Assembly: GCA_910587055.1 (NCBI GenBank)
Contig: CAJUKY010000011.1
Coordinates: forward strand, 1 to 64,000
Direction: 5' to 3'
Length of the DNA: 64,000 nucleotides
Source of the DNA: Candidatus Gastranaerophilales bacterium
GTDB lineage: Bacteria; Cyanobacteriota; Vampirovibrionia; Gastranaerophilales; Gastranaerophilaceae
Shown here: piece by piece, positions 18,655 through 26,746 of the stretch
Layout of the letters: each line of letters starts with the position of its first letter
Position numbering within the stretch: the stretch's first letter is position 1
Made by a program: the position numbers and the translations under genes
Notes under the pieces: generated by a model
What the model was told of the DNA's origin: nothing
The model's input: the letters and a program-made list of their open reading frames with translations, nothing else
Databases searched by the model: none

Positions 18655-18694
18655 AAAGCGCCCGAATTTAAAGCAAAAGGGCGCTTTTTATTTT
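18655..18694 (+). terminator. Intrinsic terminator of yggS-sepF
   Basis: 9-bp perfect GC-rich stem AAAGCGCCC/GGGCGCTTT (18655-18663 and 18679-18687), 15-nt loop, followed by TTTTTATTTT. Confidence 0.9.
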
Positions 18695-18720
18695 GAATTT
18701 GCGTAATAAATATTTCAAAT

Positions 18721-18749
18721 TTGCACAACGGCAGGTTTTATAATAATAT
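18721..18749 (+). promoter_or_regulatory. Promoter of the SLH-domain protein gene
   Basis: TTGCAC (18721-18726), 17-bp spacer, TAATAT (18744-18749). It lies after the sepF terminator and about 40 bp before the ATG at 18788, which has AGGGAG upstream. Confidence 0.6.
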
Positions 18750-18787
18750 TATATATAGTTAGTTTATGGATACTTAGGGAGTAGAAA

Positions 18788-20044
18788 ATGTTTAAAAAAT
18801 TATTTGGTTTTTTTGCTCTTTTAGGTTTATTAGTGTCTGCTCCGGCATTTGCCGCTGAAGATGTTGATACAGCCTACTGGGCAAGTGCTGAAATTAATGA
18901 AATGATTTCAAAAGATGTTATGAAGCTTGATGAAAGCAATAAATTTAATCCTGAAGCTTCTGTTTCAAGAGGCGATTTTGTTCAAATGCTTGTTAAGGTT
19001 TTAGGACATCAAAACTTAGAAGTTAATGTTGAGAACCCTTACACAGATATCAACTCTGAAACTGAAAACTTTAATTCAATTATGAAATCCGAAGAATTAG
19101 GTCTTGTATACGGATACCCCGATAAAACCTTTAAGCCGGACAATAAAATGATTAAAGCGGAAGTAACATCTGTTATGAGCCATATTACAAAAAATGTTGA
19201 AACAGATGAAGATGTGCTCGGTGATTTTACCGATGCTGATAAAATACCGGCATGGGCAAAAACACCTTATGAAAAAGCTGTAAAATTAGGGCTTTATGTA
19301 AATTATCCCGATGCTTTACAATTTGAACCGGAAAGAGAAATTACAAGAGCGGAAACTGCTGTATTACTTGCAAAATTAAGCAAAATGCTGAATGTTGTAA
19401 AAGAAGAATATGTTGCTCCTGAAAAAACTCTCGGTACGGAACATTTAAATATTCATAAAGATGCTGAATCCAATACCGTTGTTATGACAAACACAAGAAA
19501 GATTATTACGGCAGGCAATATTTTAAAAGCTGAATTTTTTGAACCCTATAAAATGAAAAAATCAAACACGGGCGATGATGTTACATTTTTCATCAGAAAC
19601 GATGTGGTAACAGATGAAGGAACAACCGTAATTCCTGCCAATACAAAGCTTTACGCAAATGTTGAAGATATTATTAACCCTAAATGGTTTAACAAAAATG
19701 GCGAAGTTAAAGTAAACTTTACAAGAATGGAACTTCCTGACGGAAGAACGAGCGAATTAAAAGGATACGTTCACAATAAACGCGACGGATACTTAAAAGA
19801 AAATCCTTGGAAAAAAGTTGCAGCATATACTGCAGGCGGTGCAGTTATCGGTACAGGTGCCGGCATGGGATTTGGTGCTATTGATGATAATTTCGGAACC
19901 GGCGCTGCAATCGGTGCTCCGGCAGGTGCAGGTGCAGGACTTGTTACGGGTCTTGTTACAAAAGGCTTAAATTATTCCGCAAAAGCAGGTGAAGCAGTTT
20001 ACATTAAGCTTTTGGAAGATGTAACGATTAACGAAGATTTATAA
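18788..20044 (+). CDS. Secreted S-layer-homology (SLH) domain protein with C-terminal glycine zipper
   Basis: 418 residues. A signal peptide with cleavage after AFA (residue 22) leads to three SLH modules (about 26-75, 84-135 and 146-205), including YGYPDKTFKPDN and ITRAETAVLLAKL. SLH modules bind cell-wall secondary polymers. Residues 215-335 form an unrecognised beta-rich region. Residues 339-385 are a Gly/Ala glycine-zipper-like stretch (GGAVIGTGAGMGFGA), which suggests membrane insertion. The cyanobacterial SLH porins continue into an OprB barrel; that domain is not seen here. It is a single-gene unit with its own promoter and terminator and likely an abundant envelope protein. Confidence 0.85.
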   Translation: MFKKLFGFFALLGLLVSAPAFAAEDVDTAYWASAEINEMISKDVMKLDESNKFNPEASVSRGDFVQMLVKVLGHQNLEVNVENPYTDINSETENFNSIMKSEELGLVYGYPDKTFKPDNKMIKAEVTSVMSHITKNVETDEDVLGDFTDADKIPAWAKTPYEKAVKLGLYVNYPDALQFEPEREITRAETAVLLAKLSKMLNVVKEEYVAPEKTLGTEHLNIHKDAESNTVVMTNTRKIITAGNILKAEFFEPYKMKKSNTGDDVTFFIRNDVVTDEGTTVIPANTKLYANVEDIINPKWFNKNGEVKVNFTRMELPDGRTSELKGYVHNKRDGYLKENPWKKVAAYTAGGAVIGTGAGMGFGAIDDNFGTGAAIGAPAGAGAGLVTGLVTKGLNYSAKAGEAVYIKLLEDVTINEDL

Positions 20045-20064
20045 TCAGCTTTATAAAATAAATT

Positions 20065-20110
20065 TGCGGGCTAATTAAAACTTTCAAGTTTGAAAAGGCC
20101 CGCATTTTAT
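20065..20110 (+). terminator. Intrinsic terminator of the SLH gene
   Basis: Stem TGCGGGC/GCCCGCA (20065-20071 and 20098-20104) with a long loop that has its own small hairpin, followed by TTTTAT. Confidence 0.8.
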
Positions 20111-20162
20111 ATAAAAAAATATTACAATTTAGATACAATTAACCCCATAAAGCCTTCACAAT

Positions 20163-20191
20163 TTGCAAAATAATCATGTGCTTAGTATAAT
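20163..20191 (+). promoter_or_regulatory. Promoter of acpP
   Basis: TTGCAA (20163-20168), exactly 17 bp, perfect TATAAT (20186-20191). The ATG of acpP is 53 bp downstream, preceded by GAGGTGAAGG. Confidence 0.75.
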
Positions 20192-20243
20192 TGAGCATGT
20201 TAATAGTTAGTATTATTTATATTTAATGAGGTGAAGGTAAAAA

Positions 20244-20477
20244 ATGAGCACATTAGAAAGAGTAAAAAAAGTAGTAGTAGATCAACTTAGCGTAGATGAA
20301 AACCTTGTTACACCACAAGCAAGCTTCACTAACGACCTTGGCGCTGATTCATTAGATACTGTTGAATTAGTTATGGCTTTTGAAGAAGAATTCGGCTGCG
20401 AAATTCCTGATGAAGAAGCTGAAAAAATCGCTACAGTTCAAGATGCTGTTGATTACATTGATGCACACCTTAACTAA
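20244..20477 (+). CDS. acpP: Acyl carrier protein
   Basis: 77 residues, acidic four-helix carrier of fatty acid and lipid A acyl chains. The phosphopantetheine attachment serine is S36 in [19 protein letters not shown]. Length and motif are standard. GAGGTGAAGG precedes the ATG. fabF follows after 195 bp in the same direction, the usual acpP-fabF pairing. Its modifying enzyme AcpS is encoded at 28101-28586, and its client enzymes FabZ, LpxA and LpxD at 2803-5207. Confidence 0.98.
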   Translation: MSTLERVKKVVVDQLSVDENLVTPQASFTNDLGADSLDTVELVMAFEEEFGCEIPDEEAEKIATVQDAVDYIDAHLN

Positions 20478-20672
20478 GGCTTGAGCCCTGCATAAGGTAT
20501 TTTTAACATAAATCATTTGCAAAATTTATTAAGCAAAATGTTTATGCAAAACAGGTTGATATTTGGGAATAATATTGAGTAAAATTAAATTATTCCCTTA
20601 TTCCCTATTTTAAAAGTGTTATGCTTTAGTTTTGCATTATGAAAACTTATCTGATAAGGAAAATTTATTAAT

Positions 20673-21929
20673 ATGAACACAAAAAGACGAGTAGTAGTTA
20701 CGGGGATTGGTATTGTTTCACCTTTCGGTGTCGGAGTTAAAACATTCTGGAACAGCCTGCTTGAAGGAAAAAGCGGCATATCAACAATAGAAAATATTTC
20801 TCTTGACGGACATACGGTTCACATTGCAGGTGAAGTAAAGAATTTTGATGCCGCAAGCAATCTGGATCCTAAAGAAGCAAGAAGAATGGACAGATATACG
20901 CAATTTGCAATGGTTGCCGCAGAAGAAGCCGTTAAAGATTCAGGCGCTTCAGTTGATAATGTTGACCCTTACCGTTTCGGTGTAATTGTAGGCTCTGCTG
21001 CAGGCGGTTTCGATACCTTTGAAAAACAACACCACACTATTATTGACAGAGGTCCTTGCAAATGCTCGCCTTTCACGGTTCCTATGATTATTGCCGATAT
21101 GGGCGCAGGAAGAATTTCAATGAAATACGGCGCAAAAGGCTTAAATAAAGCAATTGTTACAGCTTGCGCAACATCAGCTCACTGTGTCGGCGATGCTTTC
21201 AGAAGTATTCAATATGATGATGCCGATGTGATTATCGCAGGCGGTGCGGAAGCCGTTATTACAAGACTCGGCATCGGTGCATTCACATCAGCAAGAACCT
21301 TATCAAAAAGAAACGATGAACCGACTAAGGCTTCACGCCCTTATGATAAAGACAGAGACGGTTTTGTAATGTCTGAGGGTGCGGCGGTTCTTGTTTTAGA
21401 AGAATTAGAACATGCCAAAAAACGCGGCGCTAAAATATACGCTGAAATTGTAGGATACGGCCAGACAGCTGATGCTTATGATATCGTGGCTCCCGATCCT
21501 TCAGGAGACGGTGCTGCCAAAGCTATGGAATTAGCGGTAAAAGATGCCGGAATTGACCCTAAACAAGTAGGGTATGTAAATTCTCACGGAACATCAACCG
21601 GCCTCGGCGATTGTGCTGAATCTAAAGCAATTGCAAGAGTATTCGGCGACCTTGATTCTAATCCGAATTTAAAAGTATCTTCAACAAAAAGTATGCACGG
21701 ACATATGCTCGGCGCTACAGGTGCTGCCGAATCTATTGTTTGTATTAAGACAATAACGGAAGGAATTATTCCTCCTACAATAAATCTTGACAATCAGGAT
21801 GAAAATGTTGCAAACTTAAATTATGTACCGCATAAACCGGTTAAAGCCGAAGTTGATTATGCTTTAACAAATTCATTCGGATTTGGCGGGCACAATGCAT
21901 CTTTGATGTTCAAAAAATACAAAGCATAG
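20673..21929 (+). CDS. fabF: 3-oxoacyl-ACP synthase II FabF
   Basis: 418 residues, condensing enzyme of fatty acid elongation. The Cys-His-His triad is visible: C165 in VTACATSAH, H304 in VNSHGTST and H341 in SMHGHMLGATGA. Length and the GFGGHNASL C-terminal motif match FabF rather than FabB or FabH. AAGGA lies about 12 bases before the ATG. The 195-bp gap after acpP shows no clear terminator, so the pair may be co-transcribed. The tRNA-derived repeats begin five bases after its stop. Confidence 0.97.
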   Translation: MNTKRRVVVTGIGIVSPFGVGVKTFWNSLLEGKSGISTIENISLDGHTVHIAGEVKNFDAASNLDPKEARRMDRYTQFAMVAAEEAVKDSGASVDNVDPYRFGVIVGSAAGGFDTFEKQHHTIIDRGPCKCSPFTVPMIIADMGAGRISMKYGAKGLNKAIVTACATSAHCVGDAFRSIQYDDADVIIAGGAEAVITRLGIGAFTSARTLSKRNDEPTKASRPYDKDRDGFVMSEGAAVLVLEELEHAKKRGAKIYAEIVGYGQTADAYDIVAPDPSGDGAAKAMELAVKDAGIDPKQVGYVNSHGTSTGLGDCAESKAIARVFGDLDSNPNLKVSSTKSMHGHMLGATGAAESIVCIKTITEGIIPPTINLDNQDENVANLNYVPHKPVKAEVDYALTNSFGFGGHNASLMFKKYKA

Positions 21930-21933
21930 TAAA

Positions 21934-22227
21934 AAATTGAAAATTGAATAATGAATTAATTTGTCGGAGTAGGACTCCGTTGAAAAGTTGACTAAATGTC
22001 AAGTTTGCAATGGAGCAGGCGAGTCAAAACTTGTGTTTTGTGAGCCGTATATGAAAATGTACCATTCCGCCAAATGTAAATTGAAAATTAAATAATGAAT
22101 TAATTTGTCGGAGTGGCACTCTGCCGAAGTAAAAGGTGACTAAATGTCACGTTTTACGAGAGGGCAAAAGCGAAGCGGTTGCTTCCGCCACGGACAGTAA
22201 ATTGAAAATTAAATAATGAATTAATTT
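21934..22227 (+). repeat. Two degenerate tandem copies of the tRNA-Leu 5' flank and tRNA start, with variable hairpins
   Basis: A ~40-bp block (AAATTGAAAATT..., ending ATTAATTTGTCGGAGT) occurs three times, beginning at 21934, 22078 and 22199; the third leads into the real tRNA-Leu. The first two run past the first ~9 tRNA bases into unrelated hairpin sequence. Each carries a short stem around the loop TAAAT (TTGAC/GTCAA in copy 1 near 21988, GTGAC/GTCAC in copy 2 near 22136), so both stem arms changed together. Copy 1 also holds an inverted 13-bp match to the tRNA D-arm region (TACCATTCCGCCA, about 22060-22072). Confidence 0.8.
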
Positions 22228-22308
22228 GTCGGAGTGGCGGAATGGTAGACGCGCACGTTTGAGGGGCGTGTGGAGCAATCTGTACGGGTTCAAGTCCCGT
22301 CTTCGACA
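22228..22308 (+). tRNA. tRNA-Leu (anticodon GAG)
   Basis: Folded by eye: acceptor GTCGGAG pairs with CTTCGAC (one G-U); anticodon stem CACGT/GCGTG with loop TTGAGGG gives anticodon GAG; a long class II variable arm follows; T-arm is ACGGG TTCAAGT CCCGT. Discriminator base is A. The CCA end is not encoded, in keeping with a CCA-adding family enzyme at 40843-42219. Confidence 0.93.
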
Positions 22309-22356
22309 AATTTTTTATTAAACAAGTTTTTTAAATTTTCCATTATTTTTTAATAA

Positions 22357-22578
22357 TTAACATTCAGATTTGGTTATTGTTTCAAATGTTTTAAGGGTGG
22401 TTTGGAATTTATCAAGAATAATATTTATTAAGGCAGAGATATGATGACAGTCTCTTCCGTTTTCACAGCATAAATCAAGGGCTTCCTGTTCAATTTCTAT
22501 CAGATTGTATATAGACAGCAAATCTTTGTGTAATTTTGACAGGTTTTTTAATTTTTCAATTTTATCCGTATTTTTCAT
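22357..22578 (-). CDS. Small hypothetical protein, divergent from an XRE regulator
   Basis: 73 residues, mostly helical, charged at the N-terminus, with a Cys/His cluster CCENGRDCHH near residues 38-47 that could bind a metal. No family is recognised. It is probably real: an AAAGGAGC ribosome site sits 6 bases before the ATG, and a strong promoter (TTGACA, 17 bp, TATATT) reads into it. It is divergently paired with the XRE regulator at 22666 and the two share operator-like repeats, so the regulator may control it. Confidence 0.65.
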   Translation of the reverse strand: MKNTDKIEKLKNLSKLHKDLLSIYNLIEIEQEALDLCCENGRDCHHISALINIILDKFQTTLKTFETITKSEC

Positions 22579-22589
22579 AATTGCTCCTT

Positions 22590-22658
22590 TAAACTAATAT
22601 ATTAAAGATAAATATAATATATTATGTTGAAAATAGTTTGTCAATAAACTAATATAAT
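22590..22658. promoter_or_regulatory. Bidirectional promoter with duplicated 12-bp operator-like repeat
   Basis: Leftward: TTGACA (complement of 22639-22644), 17 bp, TATATT (complement of 22616-22621). Rightward: TTGAAA (22627-22632), 17 bp, TAATAT (22650-22655), with TATAAT at 22653-22658. The 12-mer TAAACTAATATA occurs exactly at 22590-22601 and 22645-22656; the second copy covers the rightward -10, the first lies in the leftward leader. This is a layout suited to repression by the XRE protein. Confidence 0.6.
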
Positions 22659-22665
22659 GGTTGAA

Positions 22666-22896
22666 ATGACCAATATAGGTATTAATGAAAAAATCGGAAT
22701 AAAAGTAAGGGTGTTGAGAATGAGGATGAAACTTTCTCAAGAAAAACTCGCCGAACTTGCAGGTTTAAACAAAAACACCATAGGTTTTATTGAAAGAGGA
22801 GAAATTAGCCCCACCATTGAAACTCTTGAAAAAATCGCCAAGGCTCTTAAAATTAAATTGACAGAACTTGTTGATACATCAAAAATAGATTTATAA
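22666..22896 (+). CDS. Small XRE-family helix-turn-helix regulator
   Basis: A lone HTH_3 (Cro/C1) domain of about 76 residues: VRVLRMRMKLSQEKLAELAGLNKNTIGFIERGEISPTIETLEKIAKAL. DNA-binding transcription factor, probably autoregulatory. No Shine-Dalgarno exists; a TATAAT ends 7 bases before the ATG at 22666, so that ATG is preferred as a leaderless start over the in-frame ATG at 22657, which overlaps the -10 box. It faces a small hypothetical gene across a shared promoter. Confidence 0.85.
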   Translation: MTNIGINEKIGIKVRVLRMRMKLSQEKLAELAGLNKNTIGFIERGEISPTIETLEKIAKALKIKLTELVDTSKIDL

Positions 22897-22951
22897 TTTA
22901 TTCCAATCCATGTTGTTTTCCGGACTTTATTTGCACAAGCTGTAATTTTTT

Positions 22952-24211
22952 TTAATTAAAATGTGTATGTGCCTGTTTTGAATAAATTCTTGCACCCGTT
23001 GAAGGCTGTTGTTCTATGGGAATTATACTGGCTTTTCCGCCGATGTATGTTTGTTTATATATTTTATTCTTTTCAAGTTTCCATTCGGCAATGCGGTTTC
23101 TGTAAAAATCTTCAAGAATATCAATGGTTTTATTTATATTTTCTGCGGATTTACCCTCTTTTATATCGTTTTTTAGAGTTTTAAAGGTCTTATCGTAGAA
23201 TTCTTTATCTGCCTTTGTACCAAGGTATAGCCCTTGTTTGCCGTATCTTTCATCCGCAAAGTTCAGACTGCCGGTTTCTTCAATAATTTTAATAATTTCT
23301 TGTTTTAATGCGCCAATTTGCTTTGTTTCCAGTGCAAAATATTCTCTTTCATATCTATCCCGCAAATCTTTTGAAAGCGTATTTGTTTTTTCTTCAAGAG
23401 CTATTGCGCGTTTCAGAGCTTCAAAATTAAATATGCATGATATAAATCGTTTCTTTGGTTTTGCTTTACCGTCAGCAAAGATATTGCCGTCGCGCCATTC
23501 TTTTTCCGCTTCATTTTTCAAAATATATATTTCAAATTTATCTTTCGTGCGATTAATCATCTCGCTTGAAAGATTCTTTAAAGCCCCGCCCTTAATATCT
23601 TCAACACTGACAGCTTTACTGTTAGGTTTAAAACCAAGCTTCGCAAGCTGTTCTGCACGTTGTGCGTGATACCTTCCTTTTTGCTGCAGATAACATCTTA
23701 AAAAACCATGCTGCCGGTATTTATCTTGAAAGCTGTCAACATAATAACACAAGCCTCCGGCTTCGTAGGCATCAGCATTGGACGGAAGAGTGAATAAATC
23801 ATCATCCTTGTTAATTGAAAAATTTTGTGCGTTTCTTAAGGAATCAATTTCAACTTTACCGTTTTTACCGTAATAAACGTTATCAGGCGTTAAACGGTCG
23901 TAACATAAACCTATTTCTTCAAGTTTTATAAAATTTTCAAATAAATTTTTAATATGTTCATTTGTAACAGGATTTTTATCGGCATCCGGCATATCGCCAT
24001 CTACCGTATATTTAATCGTAATATCAGGGTGTATCTTTGAAATTATTTCAGCTGAATACACAGGCACATTAACTCCGTTGGTTCTCGCTTTATATGCCTG
24101 TCTTGCTTCTTTATCAAGATAACGAGCCTGTTCTTTGCGTGTGTCCCCGCAACCTGGCACATATTTGGTTGTGCCTGTAAAATTAATATAATTAACCGGG
24201 GATATAAACAT
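22952..24211 (-). CDS. Kinase-fold-like protein, paralogue 1 (predicted catalytically altered)
   Basis: 419 residues, paralogue of 24321-25550. Shared N-terminal block LDKEARQAYKARTNGVNVPVY (32-52) resembles the helix C/hinge of RIO/Bud32/APH-type kinases. Residues 104-111 (YDRLTPDN) look like the HRDLKPEN catalytic loop with Arg at the catalytic Asp position; D123 in VEIDSL would be the metal-binding Asp. No glycine-rich loop or clear beta-3 lysine is seen. The C-terminal half is helical and charged, ending in PIEQQPSTGARIY. The N-terminus has FTG after a short lead. This is a family-level guess; function is unknown. Confidence 0.6.
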   Translation of the reverse strand: MFISPVNYINFTGTTKYVPGCGDTRKEQARYLDKEARQAYKARTNGVNVPVYSAEIISKIHPDITIKYTVDGDMPDADKNPVTNEHIKNLFENFIKLEEIGLCYDRLTPDNVYYGKNGKVEIDSLRNAQNFSINKDDDLFTLPSNADAYEAGGLCYYVDSFQDKYRQHGFLRCYLQQKGRYHAQRAEQLAKLGFKPNSKAVSVEDIKGGALKNLSSEMINRTKDKFEIYILKNEAEKEWRDGNIFADGKAKPKKRFISCIFNFEALKRAIALEEKTNTLSKDLRDRYEREYFALETKQIGALKQEIIKIIEETGSLNFADERYGKQGLYLGTKADKEFYDKTFKTLKNDIKEGKSAENINKTIDILEDFYRNRIAEWKLEKNKIYKQTYIGGKASIIPIEQQPSTGARIYSKQAHTHFN

Positions 24212-24320
24212 TTAAATTATGCCTTTTAATTCCACTCTTGTGTTTATTATAAAGCAGAAAATAAATATTTTTGCTTTTAAATATTTTTTTATAAATTTTT
24301 ATTAATAAAATTTAATATTT

Positions 24321-25550
24321 TTATAAATTTTCAAATTTGCTTTTATACTGTTTGTTTAATTCTTTATTCCAATTATTGACCAGATTTTGATAATAATCCT
24401 CCGCAATTTTTAAATTTTTCTCCGCCGTTAATACATCGGATGTATTGATATCATCAAAAAGCAGCAGGAATAACTCTTTTTCTTCCTGTGTACCTAAAAA
24501 TATATTATGTTCCGTATCGTTAAAATTCCATGCGCCCATTCCCTTTGTATCAGAATATATATCATCAAGCCGTTTTTGGGCCAGTTCCTCTTCAAAGGCA
24601 AAATATTTTCTCTCAGCTTCCGTTTGTGCATGGTTTGATAAAATCCTGGCTTCGTCTCTTAATTCCATTACCTCATAGATGCAGTCAAGATTTAATAAAA
24701 TGGCATTAAAGCGTCTTTTCGGCTTAATTTCATGCCCGCAGGCTCCGCCGCCTTCATCCCATTCCGTAAATGCTTTTCTTTTTAATCCGTATGCTTCAAG
24801 CTTTTTGATTTCGTAATTAACAACTTGATTTGAAGGATTTAAAAACACTTCCGCCTGAATATCTTCATATTGAACAGTTTTGCTATTCAAAGGAAAGCCC
24901 CTGTTTACAAGCAAATCGCCCCGTCTGTAATGATAATTATGGCGCATTGTAAGATAATTTTTTACAAAATAGTATCTGTCATCTTCATCCATTTCATTAA
25001 TATATCCGCCGAGAAAATGTTCTTTAAAGGTATCCTCGTTTGAAGGAAACATAAATTCAGGAGTTCTGATGCTGCCGTCATTTCCTTTTAATTCACCGTT
25101 GCGTTTTTTATAAAAATCTACGGAATATTTAAAACAATCAAATTCAACCCCGCCATCTTTTTCTAAAAATATATGGGATTTATCAAGGTCATTGTGAAAA
25201 ATACCTGCCCTGTCCATAAAATATAAATTATCAAAAAGCTTTCTAAGGTGCTTATATCTTAAGGGATTATTTTCAATATCAGGAATTTCACCTTTTGTTT
25301 CATATCTTATCTGTCTGATATATTTGCCGTTATCTGTTCTTGTTATTTTATATTCAGGAACATTTACACCTTTTTTCCTTGCTTTTTGCGCCTGCCGCGC
25401 TTCTTTGTCAAGCTCATTTTGCTGCCTTATAAATTCATCACCCGACACATCCGGTTTTATGCCGAAAGAATACTTTGCCCCGAAAGACAGGCTGTTTATT
25501 GAATTATTTGTATTGAAGGTTTTAAACGGTACAATTGCGCCTATTCTCAT
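24321..25550 (-). CDS. Kinase-fold-like protein, paralogue 2
   Basis: 409 residues. Shares with its neighbour the LDKEARQAQKARKKGVNVPEY block (47-67), the KPKRRF segment, YFAFEE and FLGTQEEKE. Its catalytic-loop equivalent is HNDLDKSHIFL (119-129): His and Asp are kept but the Asn is replaced by His. D138 in VEFDCF would replace the DFG Asp. Thus each paralogue lacks a different catalytic residue. N-terminus has SFGAKYSFG, again an F-G motif. GAGAGA precedes the ATG. It lies 109 bp upstream of paralogue 1 and both follow the DUF475 gene. Role not known; a divergent or pseudo-kinase is inferred. Confidence 0.6.
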   Translation of the reverse strand: MRIGAIVPFKTFNTNNSINSLSFGAKYSFGIKPDVSGDEFIRQQNELDKEARQAQKARKKGVNVPEYKITRTDNGKYIRQIRYETKGEIPDIENNPLRYKHLRKLFDNLYFMDRAGIFHNDLDKSHIFLEKDGGVEFDCFKYSVDFYKKRNGELKGNDGSIRTPEFMFPSNEDTFKEHFLGGYINEMDEDDRYYFVKNYLTMRHNYHYRRGDLLVNRGFPLNSKTVQYEDIQAEVFLNPSNQVVNYEIKKLEAYGLKRKAFTEWDEGGGACGHEIKPKRRFNAILLNLDCIYEVMELRDEARILSNHAQTEAERKYFAFEEELAQKRLDDIYSDTKGMGAWNFNDTEHNIFLGTQEEKELFLLLFDDINTSDVLTAEKNLKIAEDYYQNLVNNWNKELNKQYKSKFENL

Positions 25551-25620
25551 AAAAAATCTCTCTTGTTTTAAGTTTCAATCCCGATGTTTTTTATATAAAC
25601 CGCAGAATAGAATTTTTTTG

Positions 25621-26667
25621 CTATTTAATATGGATTTCATTATTATGTTTTTTATTTTCAATTAAAGAAGATATAAAACTTGAACCTACAAATAAAAGCC
25701 CGAGAGAACCCGTTACAATTTCAGGCAGTTCATGGAATGTTGAAATAAACATAATAACGGAAAGCGCAAGAATTGCATAATGGGCACCTGAAGATAAATA
25801 AACATAAGTTTTTAATGTTTTCTTTTCAACAAGAAGAAGTGTCAGGCTTCTTACAAACATAGCCCCTATTGCAAGCCCTATAGTAATTATTATAATATCT
25901 TTACTTATTGCAAAACTCCCTAAAACCCCATCCAGCGAGAATGATGCATCAATTAATTCAAGATATAAAAACATCATAAATCCGCCCGTTGCAGCACCTT
26001 TAACATTATCTGATATTGTTTTTTGCTGGCTTTTTTCCAAAATACCGCACAAGAATTTAACAATCAAATATGTAATAATCCCGATAAGCCCTGATATTAC
26101 AACATTAAATCTGATATCCAAAGGAAGCGCATACTGCACCAGAGCAATACAGGCAACGGTAAATGCTATATCAAGGTATTTAATATTTAAATTTACAAGC
26201 TTTTCTTCAAAGGGTTTAATCCAGGGATTTTTATTTTCATTAAAGAAAAATTCTAACCCGACCATCATTAAAAACGCTCCGCCGAAAGCTACAAGCGGCG
26301 CATGGGCTATATGCAGATAATGAGTATAGCGGTTTACATCTTCAAGCGCAAGGTGGATTGTTTTTATAAGGCTTAATTTTGAAAATATGGAAACAATCAT
26401 CACGGGAAATAAAAATCTCATACCGAATACCGCAACCAGAATACCCCATGTTAAAAAACGATGCTGCCATTTCGGGGTCATTTTTTCTAAAATAAGAGCA
26501 TTTACAACAGCATTATCAAAAGATAATGTCACCTCTAAAATTGCAAGGAAAAATGTTACAAAAAGAATTTTTAAGCCGCTTGAAGGCATTATATGCTCCG
26601 CCCAGAAATAGGCTGCAATAAACCCGAAAATTGTAACAAATATTGATTCTTTAAAATGTTTAAACAT
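25621..26667 (-). CDS. DUF475 / TerC-like integral membrane protein
   Basis: 348 residues with about nine hydrophobic segments. The first acidic motif is LEVTLSFDNAVVNA near residue 45 and the second ELIDASFSLDGVLGSFAIS near residue 235, both typical of the DUF475 branch of TerC/YkoY proteins, which have been linked to metal (Mn) export and to the tellurite resistance superfamily. The internal repeat of the acidic motif suggests a duplicated fold. Substrate is not known for this branch. It lies between the sugar porter and the kinase-like genes, all leftward. Confidence 0.85.
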   Translation of the reverse strand: MFKHFKESIFVTIFGFIAAYFWAEHIMPSSGLKILFVTFFLAILEVTLSFDNAVVNALILEKMTPKWQHRFLTWGILVAVFGMRFLFPVMIVSIFSKLSLIKTIHLALEDVNRYTHYLHIAHAPLVAFGGAFLMMVGLEFFFNENKNPWIKPFEEKLVNLNIKYLDIAFTVACIALVQYALPLDIRFNVVISGLIGIITYLIVKFLCGILEKSQQKTISDNVKGAATGGFMMFLYLELIDASFSLDGVLGSFAISKDIIIITIGLAIGAMFVRSLTLLLVEKKTLKTYVYLSSGAHYAILALSVIMFISTFHELPEIVTGSLGLLFVGSSFISSLIENKKHNNEIHIK

Positions 26668-26746
26668 ATTTTATCCTTTTTTAAAATTTCCTGCGGATTT
26701 CGTATTTAGATATTTCTAAAATTTACGGGGGGCTTCCCTTTTCATT

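Noticed and set aside
21934..22227. The repeats before tRNA-Leu as additional tRNA genes or a CRISPR array
   Set aside because: Only the acceptor 5' strand is repeated, the rest does not fold as tRNA, and three unequal units with unique hairpins do not have the regular repeat-spacer form of CRISPR.
22657..22665. Upstream ATG as start of the first XRE gene
   Set aside because: It overlaps the TATAAT -10 box, so the transcript would start after it; the ATG at 22666 is preferred.
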